Positions 1 to 10,760 of a stretch of DNA of 64,000 nt are shown piece after piece. The translations under genes and the position numbers were made by a program. The notes beneath the pieces are model-generated. The model had not been told where the DNA came from, did not search any database, and saw only the letters and a list, made by a program, of their open reading frames with translations. This DNA comes from Monosporascus cannonballus (Eukaryota > Ascomycota > Sordariomycetes > Xylariales): NCBI GenBank assembly GCA_004154925.1, contig QJNS01000072.1:1-64000 (forward strand), read 5' to 3'. Each line of letters starts with the position of its first letter. Position 1 is the first letter of the stretch.

Positions 1-1
1 A

Positions 2-25
2 CCCCCCCCCCCCCCCCCCCCCCCC
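2..25. repeat. poly-C tract at window edge
   Basis: An uninterrupted run of 24 C follows a single A at the very start of the window. It may be a true homopolymer or an assembly or contig-end artefact. Nothing downstream continues the pattern. Confidence 0.9.
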
Positions 26-764
26 ACAACAGTCGACTATCCTGCTTATTGTTATGTACTTAAATAACTATCGTTCAATAGCCGGGTGTTCATCGGGTTG
101 TTTTATCTCGCGATATATGTTGCTTCTAGTACCGGCGGAGCAAGGGAGTAGATGCTGCAACAAGCGTGGGAGAGCTAACCCAAGGCTAGTTTACCCCTTT
201 TCCGAAAGATACCGCTAAGCATGCCAACAACGTTTATGAGTGTTTCGTGATATCCTCTACCCCTGTGGGATTCCGTGAGCACTGATATCTTGGTAAAAGC
301 GGGAAATGGATAAATTTTGATACATCGAGCTCTGATAAAAATTTAATCTTTGATGCTGGCTCTATGGGCAAAAGGTTGTAGGTACTAAAAGTACCTGCAC
401 GAGGTAGACAATGGGGTTGAATGGTGTATCAATACATCCTGCGCGCCCATGCCCTTTGCTCCTGAGCGTGCCTTCCCTCGCAGTTGAATGATTATTCAAC
501 TCCTGCGACGCGTCCATTTCTTCCTTTCGCTGACGTGTAACGCGATACCATCTCGTCCACCTCAACATCTTCTTTTCCGCGACTAGCCATCCTCAGCATT
601 TTCACAACTTCATCAATCCTACAACTCGAAACTATACCCAATATCTTATACGCGGACTCGAGGTCGCCTCCTATTACTTATATCCATACTTTCTGCTTAT
701 TTTAGTGTTCCTCTTTAATATTGTTGGACGCGTGTTCGACGTGCCAGGGCCTCCTGCTGCTATC
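26..764. other. Intergenic, upstream of REC8
   Basis: No convincing gene is visible. There is a small hairpin-like inverted repeat near 381-401 built on the words GGTAC and GTACC. The stretch from about 600 to 764 is pyrimidine-rich and probably holds the promoter and 5' leader of the REC8 gene. Confidence 0.5.
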
Positions 765-3014
765 ATGTTCTACAGTCATGAGAGTAAGAAGCCTCGACTG
801 CGCTCACTTCAACCAGGCAAGGGCTCGAGCTAACATGACCTCGCAGTCCTGACTAGTCGCCAGTATGGTGTAGCCACAATCTGGTATGGCTTCCCTTAAC
901 CCTGTCTTCCGTAGCTGGCGGGCTGTTCTCCTATTTTGCCCCGACCACTCGTCCACATTGTTAATTAGTGACAGGCTTGTGGCAACCATCGGCAATAAGT
1001 CAAGCACCAGGAAAGTCACTCGTAAGGCCATTCAAGAGGTCAACGTGGAGAAAGCATGCGACAAGATCCTGGATCCCGGCGCTCCTATCGCGCTGCGATT
1101 GCAGGGCAACCTCCTCTATGGCGTCTCGCGAGTATACAACCAGCAATGCACATACATGCTTAGTGACGCACAGAAGATACAGAACACCATGCATGTGTTC
1201 TTCACCAAATTTGCTGACAAACACCTTGACCCAGAAGCTGGCCATGCGAAGTAGGTGTCACCAACTTGTCCAAGGCCAGGCCAGCACGGAACTCTTGTGT
1301 GCTGACTTGCCACAGACCGGAGAATCTCACAATCGACAACGCTCCCGCCTTCATCCCTAACATGCAACTACCCAAATTTGACCTCGACGCCTTGGTAGCG
1401 AGTCAGGCGACGAACAAGACTTCTTCCCAAATGTCCCCGCTCGGAAGCTCTCAAGGTTCCGGATCCGGAAGCTCTGGTCGAGGCGGCTTCCCAATCGAAC
1501 TCGACATCTATCACTCGGATACGCCTAGTCGTCAAGATTCCCCCTTCGGTCTTCAAGGTCTTTCGTCCGCACAGAAGCTAGGCAGTATGACGGGTGATGA
1601 ACGACTGGTTCACTTACAAGAAGAAGTCGATGTAGCTGGTGCCGAAGACTGGGGGATGGAGATAGACGAGGACGGAAACATCATTGAGAGGGCAGTTCCG
1701 GCCATCTTCCAAGACGAACCCGAACTTCCTCCCATTCCGGCCATCGAAGAACAAGAGCGAGCGAGGAGCGATACGGAACATCCCGCTCAACAAATTCATG
1801 GTGGTGATCAGGGCGACATCGTAATGATGGACGAGGAGCCACTTCCACCAGCTGAGGCTTTCCCACAGCGGGAAGGGCCGCACGATGCCTTCCAGATGGA
1901 CGAAGCTCCTGCCCAGCGAGCAGCTGTTCGACGAGGGAGGAAGCGACGCATCATCCAAGCAGATGATGATACTCAAATTTCCAGGAACGAACTGAGAGCT
2001 TGGCAGACAGACTACCTTCGAAATTGCGGTGCGCACGGAATGCATTCCACCACCGCAGCACAGGCCAAGCATAATGCTATCTACCTGATATTCGGCCTGG
2101 GGATCGGCAACATCGGACAGAATCTCGGCATCCCTGGCATGATTCACCCCCTCGCTCTCCAGTTCTCTGGGGACTCTCTGTGCACTGCTCTCACTGGACT
2201 CCAGTTGACTGAGCAGCCCCGAGGTAGACGTCGTTCTGCTTCCGAGGCTATCGAAGACGTTGAAGAGGAAACAGGTCGGCGCGTCAGAGCCCGTCTTGAC
2301 GATGGCAAGAACCAAGACAGCCAGGCACATGGCCTTGGAAGCGACGATGCGTTTGACCTCGGCCCACTCCTCGGCGACTCTCCTCATCCGGAAGTCGGTC
2401 GCGAGGCTCAAGAACCCATGTCCGAACACCTCTCGTCGGCCATGCAGATGCCATGGAACCGTGGTTCCTCTGCCGTGCCTTCCTCGGTGCGCGGTCCCGG
2501 CTCAGTCCAAAAGGGTCGTCAGGTACCATCCAGCCCTTTTAAACACCGCAGCGACGTCCAAGACATTGTTCGCTATAGCGACGACATTCGCGCGGGCCTT
2601 GGCGACGACGGTTTCGGCCTTGGCGGCGGCCTCGGCTCTCACGACGACTCCTTTGACGGCCTCGGAGGCCCCGTGGGAGGAGAGCGCGCCAAGAAACTGA
2701 ACACGCAGGAGCAGAACGAGCGCCTGCGCACCGAGCTCGACTTGGAGGGCAAGAACTTCCTGTCGTTCATCGAGTCGGCCGTCCGGGAACACGGCGAGCG
2801 CCGCGAGGATGACGACGTGCAGAGGGGGCGCAAGTGGATCGCCTTCGACGACATCTTCGTGCCCCGCGAGACGGCCCGCGCCACCGCCGCCCACGCCTTC
2901 TACCACGCCCTCTGCCTGGCGACCAAGGACCAGATGTGCGTGCAGCAGGACGGGGACCCCGACACGCCGCATGGCCACATCTGGCTCGGCGTCAAGGTGC
3001 CACCCGTTGCTTAA
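765..3014 (+). CDS. REC8: REC8 meiotic cohesin kleisin subunit
   Basis: The alpha-kleisin of meiotic cohesin links the SMC1 and SMC3 heads and holds sister chromatids together until separase cleaves it in meiosis. The model is join(765..783, 847..883, 975..1250, 1316..3014), giving 676 aa. The N-terminus reads MFYSHEILTSRQYGVATIW, the typical Rec8 start, and runs into the helical Rad21/Rec8 N-terminal domain (about residues 1-110). Introns 1 to 3 have GT-AG ends, and the codon split across each junction restores the conserved residue. A long acidic, low-complexity middle follows. The C-terminal 90 residues (EGKNFLSFIESAV... to HIWLGVKV) form the winged-helix domain that binds the SMC head. 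The first exon is only 19 nt, so automated predictors could miss the true start. RAD21 is the alternative, but the N-terminal motif favours REC8. The gene converges with MRS6. Confidence 0.93.
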
Positions 3015-3683
3015 CTTAAGAACCGGAGGCGGTCGCGCCCGAAGGCCTGGATTAGTTGGCATCTTCATTTCACGATTCGTAATCCCGCTTGTGGCGTTTC
3101 TGGGCATTCTCTTTTCCGGCCTCTTCTCCCTTCTGGCGACAACTGGGCTGCATACACGCATAGACGTTTCACCCCGGGACGGAGACACGAATATCGATAT
3201 TATGGCATAACGTTCCCTCATGGCATCGCTGCCACGTTCATGGATAAAGGGCAATGGGAAAGTTACGAGGCGATCTGCGAAGGAATGGATGGATTTCTGG
3301 TGGTTGCGGTTTGATTTGAGACGAAGATTCCCGAGGCGATTTTGCTTTTGCGGTGAGATCTGTGGCGGCCCGTGGATATACTCGGCCACTATTGGAGGGT
3401 CGATATGATGGACACGATCGTTGGACTGCGCATTGGGGCCCCGTCGGGGTCATTTACGAGTCATGGGTTTGCACGTTCTCATCAGATATTACCTCCCCTT
3501 TCCTCACTGTAGTCGCTTTCTTTGCCTAGGCAGTAGATATGTAGCTTCACGATACGTAGCAATGATGATGAGCATCATGATGATCGTTAAGATGATTAGT
3601 TCGCATTTCTCATTACTCGTGTCATGCATGCATCAACTACGTACGCCCTCGAGCGCCACCGTCTCGGCTGGTCTCATTCTAGT
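3015..3683. other. Convergent intergenic region REC8/MRS6
   Basis: This is a 669-bp spacer between two convergent genes. Only short out-of-frame open stretches are present. It must contain both 3' UTRs, but no specific terminator motif can be defended. Confidence 0.5.
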
Positions 3684-5500
3684 CTAGTCGTATACGCCAT
3701 CGTCGTCGTCGTCCACGGCCTCCCGGTCCTGGAACGCCATGTACTCGTCCTCGGGGAACTCGTCCTTCGTCACAAGCTTCCAGGCTGCTTTTACCGCATC
3801 CAAGCACCCGTCGTCGAATGAGAGGCCGAGCGACGGCGAGGGGAACGAGAACAGCGTGGCGCCGCCGCGAGCGGTGCTACTGACTTCGCGTCCGCTGAGC
3901 GACTGCACGTACTGCACCTTGTACAGCGCGACAGGCGTCTCGCCCGGCGCCGCGGCCGCTCGCAGCAGCGACTCGAGGGCGCGCTCGAGGATCTGTGGCG
4001 CGTCCGACACCGTGGACGTTGTGAGGTAGATGACGCCTATGCGGAAAAACTCGTCAGCTCTGATCCCATGCGAGTTTTGCAAGGGGTGGCGGGAAAGTAA
4101 GAAGACGACGGTGCAATCAGGTTGTCAGAGGTTGGTCTCGTCAAAGCGTAGCTCAGACAATGTAGATAAGTATTCATTTTTTGTTGGATCATCATAACAC
4201 CAGGTGAGGAAGAGCGTGGAGAGTGGGTGGTGAAGACTTACTCTGGCCTGTGGGGCATTCGCCCGTGTCGCTCGAGTGTACGTAGGCGTAGACCGGATTT
4301 GTTGATGTTGAGGCGTCGCCGCTGCTGACGGAGCCCGGGGGGAAAGCTACAACGGCCACCGCTGGAATGGGGCAACCCTCGACCACTACCTCGAATAAAC
4401 TTTCAAGTCGCGCATTAACCACGGCGACGAGTCGATTTATCGCCTGCCCATCGGGTGAAGGTTGCCCTTGAGAAGATATGACGGCGGAAGCCCGAATGGT
4501 AACTTCGTTTGACAACTTCAGCGAAACAAGGCCATCACTTCCGTCGTCCTCGATATGCATGCTAGTTCCTAACATGTAAATACCGCCTCCCACAGCACCA
4601 GCACGGCAAGCCACTTGTGCTACTTCGGAAAGGCCACCCCATTTCGGATAGACAGCGCAGAACCCAGGGCCGAAAAGACCCATAGAGGTGAGATGACGGT
4701 GGATAGTCGCTAGACCATCTTCTACACAAACTTTACCATCCAGTGCCAAGGTCAGGGCGAGAATATACTTTCGTAGCGTCTCGTCCAGCTTGAACTCGGA
4801 TGTGAGAAAATCTGCAAGTGGCTGCCTAGCTTGGCCCTCCCATACCGATGTGTTCTCTTCCGAGTTATAATCCACAACGAACTTGAGAAATTTCATCAGC
4901 GATCGCTTGGACTTCGCCGGTATTGATTGTGTTGAGAACACGTCCTCACGACTGCTAGGTATTCGAGTCAACCTTGACGCAGTGTCCTCGGTCGCGGCGT
5001 CATCGTACATGAAGAACGAGCCGACCGCGAGGAACTCAATTTGCCGAAATGCTCTTGACGACACAAGCTGCTCCAGCAGTTTCGCGCGGCTGTGGATAAT
5101 CTGGGGCGCTAGAGCTAAGGAATAAGCCCTTGAGAAGGAGAGCCCCAGGGCATCAGCCTCTTCATGCTTCCAGATGCTTGCGCGCCGGAAGATACTCGAA
5201 CCAGCAGAGTCTTCTTCACTACCCGTCTCGCTATTTCCCGCATGGGCGGCGGCCCAGCTCTCCACTTCCTGCAGACTAAACGCAGCCTCGTGTTCGCCGT
5301 AATAGCCGTTCGGATCGATATGAAGAATGCGCTTCTTCGACCGCGAGAGGGCTCTTCAGCGGGGGAGCAGACTGGGTCAGTCAGATCATGTCTCTCAAAC
5401 GCTACCCTAGGAAGGCCATTGCTTACAGGGCCAGTAGGGATTGCTGCAAGCCAGTGCCACAGATGACCGCATCCCATGGCTCCTCTGCGAGTGACTCCAT
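3684..5500 (-). CDS. MRS6: Rab escort protein (REP / MRS6, GDI superfamily)
   Basis: This protein presents newly made Rab GTPases to Rab geranylgeranyltransferase and delivers the prenylated Rab to membranes. The model is complement(join(3684..4036, 4242..5353, 5427..5500)), giving 512 aa. Exon 1 encodes the GDI/REP dinucleotide-fold start (VICGTGLQQSLLALALSRS, residues 12-30), which continues as ILHIDPNGYYGEH across a 73-nt intron with clean GT-AG ends. The middle carries LDGKVCVEDGLATIHRHLTSMGLFGPGFCAVYPKWG-type REP motifs. The third exon resumes at VIYLTT after the DTGECPTGQ motif. The C-terminus is Asp-rich (EAVDDDDDG). The DTGECP...VIYLTT block and the length favour REP over a plain GDI, which is about 450 aa. 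Confidence 0.9.
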
Positions 5501-5995
5501 GATGGCCTGTCCTTCTGTCTGTTGGTTGGCGGTTGCAAGTTCTGGGAGAAGAAATGGAGATGGAGGGTTCGGGAGCTCGTTAGAACTTTTGCGGCTCCAA
5601 AGGTGAGGACCCCACTTCGGGGCAACCTCGGATATCCGCTATGGGCAAATGAAGGGCCGAAGAGACTGTCCTTACCTAGCGCAGTACGGGACCCACCTAT
5701 TGTTGACAAGGTCTTCAAGCCCTGTCTGCGACTTTGTGAAGCTTTTCTTTTTTTCTCTTATCAAAAACAACAACCGCTCACCAATATCCAGCTCCCTGCA
5801 GCCTCGTGGCACCCATAGCTATGCCGGTAATAGAGCGGCCTTTCAGTAGGCAGCTCGATTCGCTGAGCGGCAGAACGAAACCTCGTCCCGTATCTACTAT
5901 CCTGGAATTCACGCCTGATAGGATGGTTCGAAGGGTTGATACATCATGTCATATTATGAGATCTTATTCTACTCGTGATTTGGGACGTTTACTAT
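5501..5995. other. Intergenic, divergent from MRS6
   Basis: The MRS6 promoter should lie at the left end. A pyrimidine-rich patch near 5740-5775 could serve a plus-strand transcript. A 113-codon open stretch covers 5806-6144 but has no recognisable domain. Confidence 0.4.
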
Positions 5996-6884
5996 ATGTT
6001 CCCTTGGCATCATGTCCTCGAGGGCTTCGCCAGTGGTGCTCATATTACGGGTATCGGCTTTGGAGCTTTCCTCACAACGATGACGAGGGCACGCGGTTTA
6101 TTGGAAACAATACCTTTCTTTACTGGACGGTATCCACTCACTAAACCTAGGGGGCGAAGACTAATGCTGCGATATTGTTTCTGACTTAGAATATTCAAGT
6201 GCTAGACCTGTACAGCGAATAAAGGTTTTTGTTCTATAAGAGAGGTCGGCTGATTCGATACTACCAGACTCTCGATGAACCAGACACCCTCTAGTTGAAC
6301 ACAAGTCGTTGCATTAATGGCCTCACGGCCGTATAGTATAGAATACCATCTCATACAACTCTAATGGATCCCACATTCTCCCCCCTCGCAGGAGTAAGCC
6401 GGACGGGCCTCAATCAAGCCCCCACGTCAGCGGCTCCGGCGGCAGCAACGGAGACGAAGTCCCGGCCGTGCGGCTCCTCGGGCAGTCAATCAACGTGCGT
6501 CTATGTACCTGGTCGCGGGAGTTCATAGATATAACCGAACACGGAAAGAAGGTCACGGATCTGGTAACGCGGATCTCTGCCAAGAAGCGTGAAAACGGTG
6601 ACCTTCAGCTGCAAGTAGAAGGCGAGTTGGCGTCGTCTTCGTTCCTCCTACTGAGCGAGATGACTAGGAAGAAGATTGTGGGGCAGCTTGGGGGTGTCGT
6701 TTCGTTGGGTGAGGAAGAGCAGGAGTTGGTGTGTCAGGTCCAGGAGCTGGGCTCGAAGGATCCTCCTCTTAAAGCTGAGTTAGCGACTCGGGGTGGAGCT
6801 GTTCGTCTGCTCGAGCGGATGGAACAGCTTGATCGAAGGATCGAAGATGGTCTTTGGATTTCACTCGAAGTGCTAAGCTCATGA
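5996..6884 (+). CDS. Uncharacterised small protein, tentative two-exon model
   Basis: Function is not recognised. The downstream exon is open to a stop at 6884 and reads ...VRLLGQSINVRLCTWSREF..., ending ...RRIEDGLWISLEVLSS. It has no in-frame ATG, but it is preceded by a good 3' splice site (a CTAAT branch-like word, a pyrimidine run and CGCAG ending at 6391). A donor at 6130 in the frame starting ATG 5996 is in the right phase, giving join(5996..6129, 6392..6884) and 208 aa. The N-terminal part would contain a short hydrophobic stretch (GFASGAHITGIGFGAFL), so a small membrane protein is possible. The 262-nt intron is longer than its neighbours, and another upstream exon may be correct. The last 140 codons are more secure than the first exon. 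Confidence 0.35.
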
Positions 6885-7170
6885 AACAATAGTTTATTTT
6901 CAATAAGAAGTTCGAGGAGCATATCCAACCTTGACCAGTTGAGAGGCAAACGACCTGGGAAATTCTGACCCTGAGTACTTCTGTTGCATATTTTCCACGC
7001 TATGAGATTACAGTTGATCAACCGTGTAATATTGAAGTGACAAGTCACTTGATGTTGATAGTACCGCCTTGTCCACGTTCAAAGAGTCAACCATCCCCCA
7101 GCAAACGTAGCCGTAGTCCAACGTAATCGTGTAGTATCAATAGTGTTCCATTGGGTATCATCTATCCAGC

Positions 7171-8223
7171 CTATGCCAAAGCGTTTTTGAAGTCCAGCCA
7201 CCTCTCCTCGGCTATGCTGACGAACCTTCTCAATACTTGCGGCCCTACAGCGGTTCCGCCACTCTTCGAGATGCCCAAGATCCTCGTACCTCCCTGCGTC
7301 CGATCAACCACCACCGAAACAGTCTCGTCACACAGGCTCTCCTCGAACCGGTCCGGGTCTACCAGGATCCAGTACTGCCCGCCGCCATTCTTCTGCCTCT
7401 CCTTGGCCGTGAAGACGGCCGCCGTGCACGCCACCGGCAGCCCCCGTATTTGCAGGGGGAGAGGCTTCTTCCTCGAACACAGCACCATCTCCCGATCCGG
7501 ATCCCAGTACGCCTGTGGCAGCTTCGTGTCCCTCAGCGCGGCCACGACCGCGGCCCAGGCAGCGTCGAACGGGTTCCCGTCGAAAGAGATGAACAGCAGG
7601 TCGATGTACAGGACCCAGTACGCCTTGACCTCCCTCCGCGGCTCTTCCAGACCATATTCGCCATCGGCTTTCCCCGTTGTCGCCTTTTCTCCTCGATCGC
7701 CCCGCAACGCCGTACGGTCGAAGTATATCCGCAGGTCCGCAGCGTCGAGCAGCCCCGAGCTGTGCAGCAGTGAGTAGACGCGCGTGCTGAGGGTCTGCGC
7801 GAGGCTCGTGGGCGGGACGCCGGGGAGGAAGTTCGGCGCGCACCCGGTCGCGAGCTCGATGTTCGGTACGAGGAGGTCGTAGTCCCGCAGCTCGTCCGTG
7901 CTGCTGTTGTCGTCATCTCGAGTGTCCTCGCTCCCGAGCCCCGGCGCCCGGTAGTTCGGGATCTGCGATGCCAGCAGGGTCTCGGCGCGCACGCCGCAGA
8001 TCACGGTGGTGTCTCCCGTGCGCACGACGGCGCTGCCGTGGGCCTGCGACAGCGACGACGTGTTGACCTTGGGCTGGCGCGCCTGCCGCGGCTGCCGGCC
8101 GTTCGTGCGCGCCGAGGGCGTCGTCGAGGCGTCCGGCGGCTGCAGGTTCGCGAGCAGGTACGGGTGCGGTGAGAGTTTGGCGAAGGTGGCGCTCGAGAGC
8201 ATCAGGCCGTTCTGCGTCGCCAT
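7171..8223 (-). CDS. RRP43: Exosome complex subunit Rrp43 (RNase PH-like)
   Basis: This is a single-exon 350-aa protein and a structural, non-catalytic member of the six-subunit RNase PH ring of the RNA exosome, which processes rRNA and degrades RNA 3' to 5' in nucleus and cytoplasm. The N-terminus (FAKLSPHPYLLANL) is followed by a low-complexity Arg/Gln stretch and the RNase PH core (AHGSAVVRTGDTTVICGVRAE, about residues 60-82). Further conserved blocks are YDLLVPNIELATGC, VLYIDLLFISFDGNPFDAAW and the C-terminal half-domain. Rrp45 or Rrp42 are the alternatives; the pattern and length fit fungal Rrp43 best. It is divergent from ADE1 across a 745-bp spacer. Confidence 0.85.
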   Translation of the reverse strand: MATQNGLMLSSATFAKLSPHPYLLANLQPPDASTTPSARTNGRQPRQARQPKVNTSSLSQAHGSAVVRTGDTTVICGVRAETLLASQIPNYRAPGLGSEDTRDDDNSSTDELRDYDLLVPNIELATGCAPNFLPGVPPTSLAQTLSTRVYSLLHSSGLLDAADLRIYFDRTALRGDRGEKATTGKADGEYGLEEPRREVKAYWVLYIDLLFISFDGNPFDAAWAAVVAALRDTKLPQAYWDPDREMVLCSRKKPLPLQIRGLPVACTAAVFTAKERQKNGGGQYWILVDPDRFEESLCDETVSVVVDRTQGGTRILGISKSGGTAVGPQVLRRFVSIAEERWLDFKNALA

Positions 8224-8968
8224 CTTGTACGGATACTCAAGGGAGGGGGATTGAGACTCCTTGGAGGGGTATTTTGACCTTCGCGGCGCCGGGGAAAAGG
8301 CGGATGAATCGATGGGCGTTGTCTTATTCGCTGACGAGTTGGAAATTTTATTGATGTAGGAAGTAGGTACCTGCCTAGCCTCACAAAAAACACCGTTCCC
8401 GACAGAGCTAAAAGCAACCCCTAAGCTACCTACAGCCTACCTGGCCGCTAGTAGCCTTGCAGGCCAATTGTGGGGCACCTTGTAAAAGGACCCTTACCAT
8501 ACCCGCCATGTGCCGCTTAAGCTATTTATCGATAAGCATTGACCCCTATGACTTCACCTACCCCTCCAGAGGAACTGCGATAAACCTAAAGACTGAATTA
8601 TCAGATACCTGCATACACTGCACCAAGTCCGAAAGTCCCCCTGGGTATGTTTGGGTCGCTAAAGCTAACTGGCTATGGACACCAAAACCCCTATTCGGGA
8701 ATACCTAGTATGATACGATGAGCACCGGTTAAAGTTTTGGGGTTGAAGGAGCGCCGATTTGCTCCGATCCACTATCAGAGTTTTCCGCCTCGGGGAGAAG
8801 AGATTTCGAGCATTCGCATAAATAATGCGCTAATTCCCTACTGTCCAACCGTATTTATGCGTTAGAATACATAAAGCGACACCTAGGGCGTCTGATAATA
8901 GGAATTACCCAGATCATCCTTCTTGCGCAGTGATATTTCTTTAAGTACGGAAAGAGCAGCATCTAAAA
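8224..8968. other. Divergent promoter region RRP43/ADE1
   Basis: This is 745 bp between two start codons pointing apart. It contains the palindromic word AGGTACCT near 8370, common in non-coding DNA of many filamentous ascomycetes. No binding site can be assigned with confidence. Confidence 0.45.
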
Positions 8969-9964
8969 ATGGGTACCAACGCTGTCACCACTGTTGACCT
9001 TTCGTCTCTTCCGAAGATCGCATCTGGCAAGGTGCGAGACCTTTATGATATCGACGACAAGACCCTGCTGTTTGTCACTTCAGACCGCGTCTCTGCCTAC
9101 GATGTTGTCATGAAGAACGGCGTGCCGGACAAGGGTTTCGTCCTGACGCAGCTGTCCAAGCACTGGTTCAACGTACTCCCCGAGAAGGTCCCAGGACTGA
9201 AGACCCACTTCCTCACAACTGACGTACCGGCCGGCATCGCGCCGGAGGAGGCAGAGAAGATCCGGGGCCGCAGCATGCAAGTGAGGAAGTAAGTTGAGCC
9301 AACAGCCTGCCCGGTACAGATGCCGGCGATTGTGCATAAGGAAAGCTAACTCCCGACTCGGCTCAAGGTATTCCCCGTCGAGGTCATCGTCCGCGGGTAC
9401 GTGACCGGCAGCGCGTGGAAGGAGTACGTGGCGAAGGGCACCGTGCACGGCATCAAGGTCGCGCCTGGACTGAAGGAGTGCGCCGCCATTCCCGGCGGGC
9501 CCATCTACACGCCCAGCACCAAGGCGCCAGCGGGCCAACATGACGAGAACATTCACCCGGACGAGGCAGCCAAGCTCGTCGGCGAGAAGTACGCTAAGCG
9601 GATTGAGGAGCTAGCGCTGCAGGTGTTCAAGGCCGGGCAGGAGTACGCGGCGGACAGGGGCATCATCATCGCGGATACGAAGTTCGAGTTCGCGCTCGAC
9701 GAGGACGAGGACGAAGTCGTGCTGGTCGACGAGGTGCTCACGCCGGACTCGTCGCGCTTCTGGCCCAAGGACAAGTTCGAGACGGGACGTGACCAGGAGA
9801 GCTTCGATAAGCAGCTCCTGCGGAACTGGCTCACGAGAGAGGGCCTGAGGGGGAAGCAGGACGTGGAAATCCCGGAGGATATCCTCTCGGTCACGAGCGA
9901 GAGGTATCAGGACGTATTTAGGCGGCTCACGGGGAAGACGCTGGGCGAGGCTTTGTCGTCTTGA
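8969..9964 (+). CDS. ADE1: SAICAR synthetase (phosphoribosylaminoimidazole-succinocarboxamide synthase)
   Basis: This enzyme joins aspartate to CAIR with ATP in de novo purine synthesis in the cytosol. Exon 1 has the N-terminal block SGKVRDLYD. Exon 2 has both family signatures: FPVEVIVRGYVTGSAW, and IIADTKFEF followed by the VLVDEVLTPDSSRFWP block. The intron is ambiguous. A donor at 9289 (GTAAGT) with exon 2 from 9361 gives VRK-LKVFPVE and 307 aa, which matches the family without a gap (yeast Ade1 is 306 aa), but that intron would end in CG. A strictly GT-AG intron 9281..9367 is also in frame but deletes five conserved residues (302 aa). The CTAAC branch word at 9346-9350 lies 10-11 nt before the CG site, the normal distance. 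Confidence 0.92.
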
Positions 9965-10168
9965 TCGCAGTTGCAGCATACCAACAATGTAAGAAAGCGA
10001 GTAAAGGACCAACGGTACGGGCCGGGATTGGGTTATTTTGTGATTGCAGGCTAATACCTGCGGCGGCCAGCTCTAACTTGTCTTCGAACAATACATACGG
10101 GTAGTTCCCTCTCACGCTTCCAACTCACTGCCGTCGAGTTGTTCCACCGAGGGTATTTTTATTTCCGG

Positions 10169-10760
10169 CTACGCAGGCGCCCTCTTCAGTGCTTCTGTTA
10201 AAGGAGATGAATCCATATAGAGCTCGGCCGCGCGAATCAAGCCTTTCTCTCCCCCTTCGCTTACCAAGTGGAAGACCCCAAAAGCTGGAACATTAATCTT
10301 TTCTTCCTCCGGATCGTGTTTCACTTCCCAAGTAATATGGCAGGCCATATATATCTTGTCGTTCCCAACCACGTCTACACAGCTCGAGTTAGTGCTCTAT
10401 GTGACCGTGCAGTGGCACTGTATGCCAAAGATAGGAGAAGCCCACCGAATGTATCGATGTCATGCTTCATTCTCGACAACTTGGGCCATGTAGTCTCGAA
10501 GAAGGGTCGGAAACTGTCTATACCATCCATAACGGGCATCGTCCCGAACTGGACCTTGGCATCCCTGGTGTAAACCGCGGGAAGCGTATCGATGTCGAGC
10601 AAGTCAGCCGCTTCATGGAACTAACGCATCGTAAGCCTCTCTGTCCCCCAGGCTTCCCCTGGCCTGGCTGGCTGCACGTAAGGAACATTCATGTACCGAC
10701 CCTCTGCAGCCACAATTCCACCTCGGGTCGGGTCGTTGGGAGGGAGAGCATTTTCTCCAT
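10169..10760 (-). CDS. SnoaL-like / NTF2-fold small protein
   Basis: This is a small cone-shaped alpha+beta domain protein of the SnoaL/NTF2-like superfamily, whose members include polyketide cyclases, hydratases, isomerases and non-enzymatic forms. The substrate is unknown. The three-exon model complement(join(10169..10374, 10446..10620, 10701..10760)) gives 146 aa. All introns are GT-AG (70-80 nt) and the codons join cleanly (WLQR-FHEAADLLD and DIDTF-D-VVGNDKIYMACHITWEV). The pattern of an N-terminal helix, VYTRDAKVQFG, a hydrophobic MPVMDGIDSFRPFFE helix, then paired strands ending in FGVFHLV is typical of the fold and covers the whole protein. It ends 204 bp from ADE1 in convergent orientation. 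Nothing suggests a secondary-metabolite cluster here. Confidence 0.75.

Noticed and set aside
9601..10012. Long minus-strand open stretches opposite ADE1
   Set aside because: They are antisense shadows of the strongly conserved ADE1 exon in GC-rich codons.
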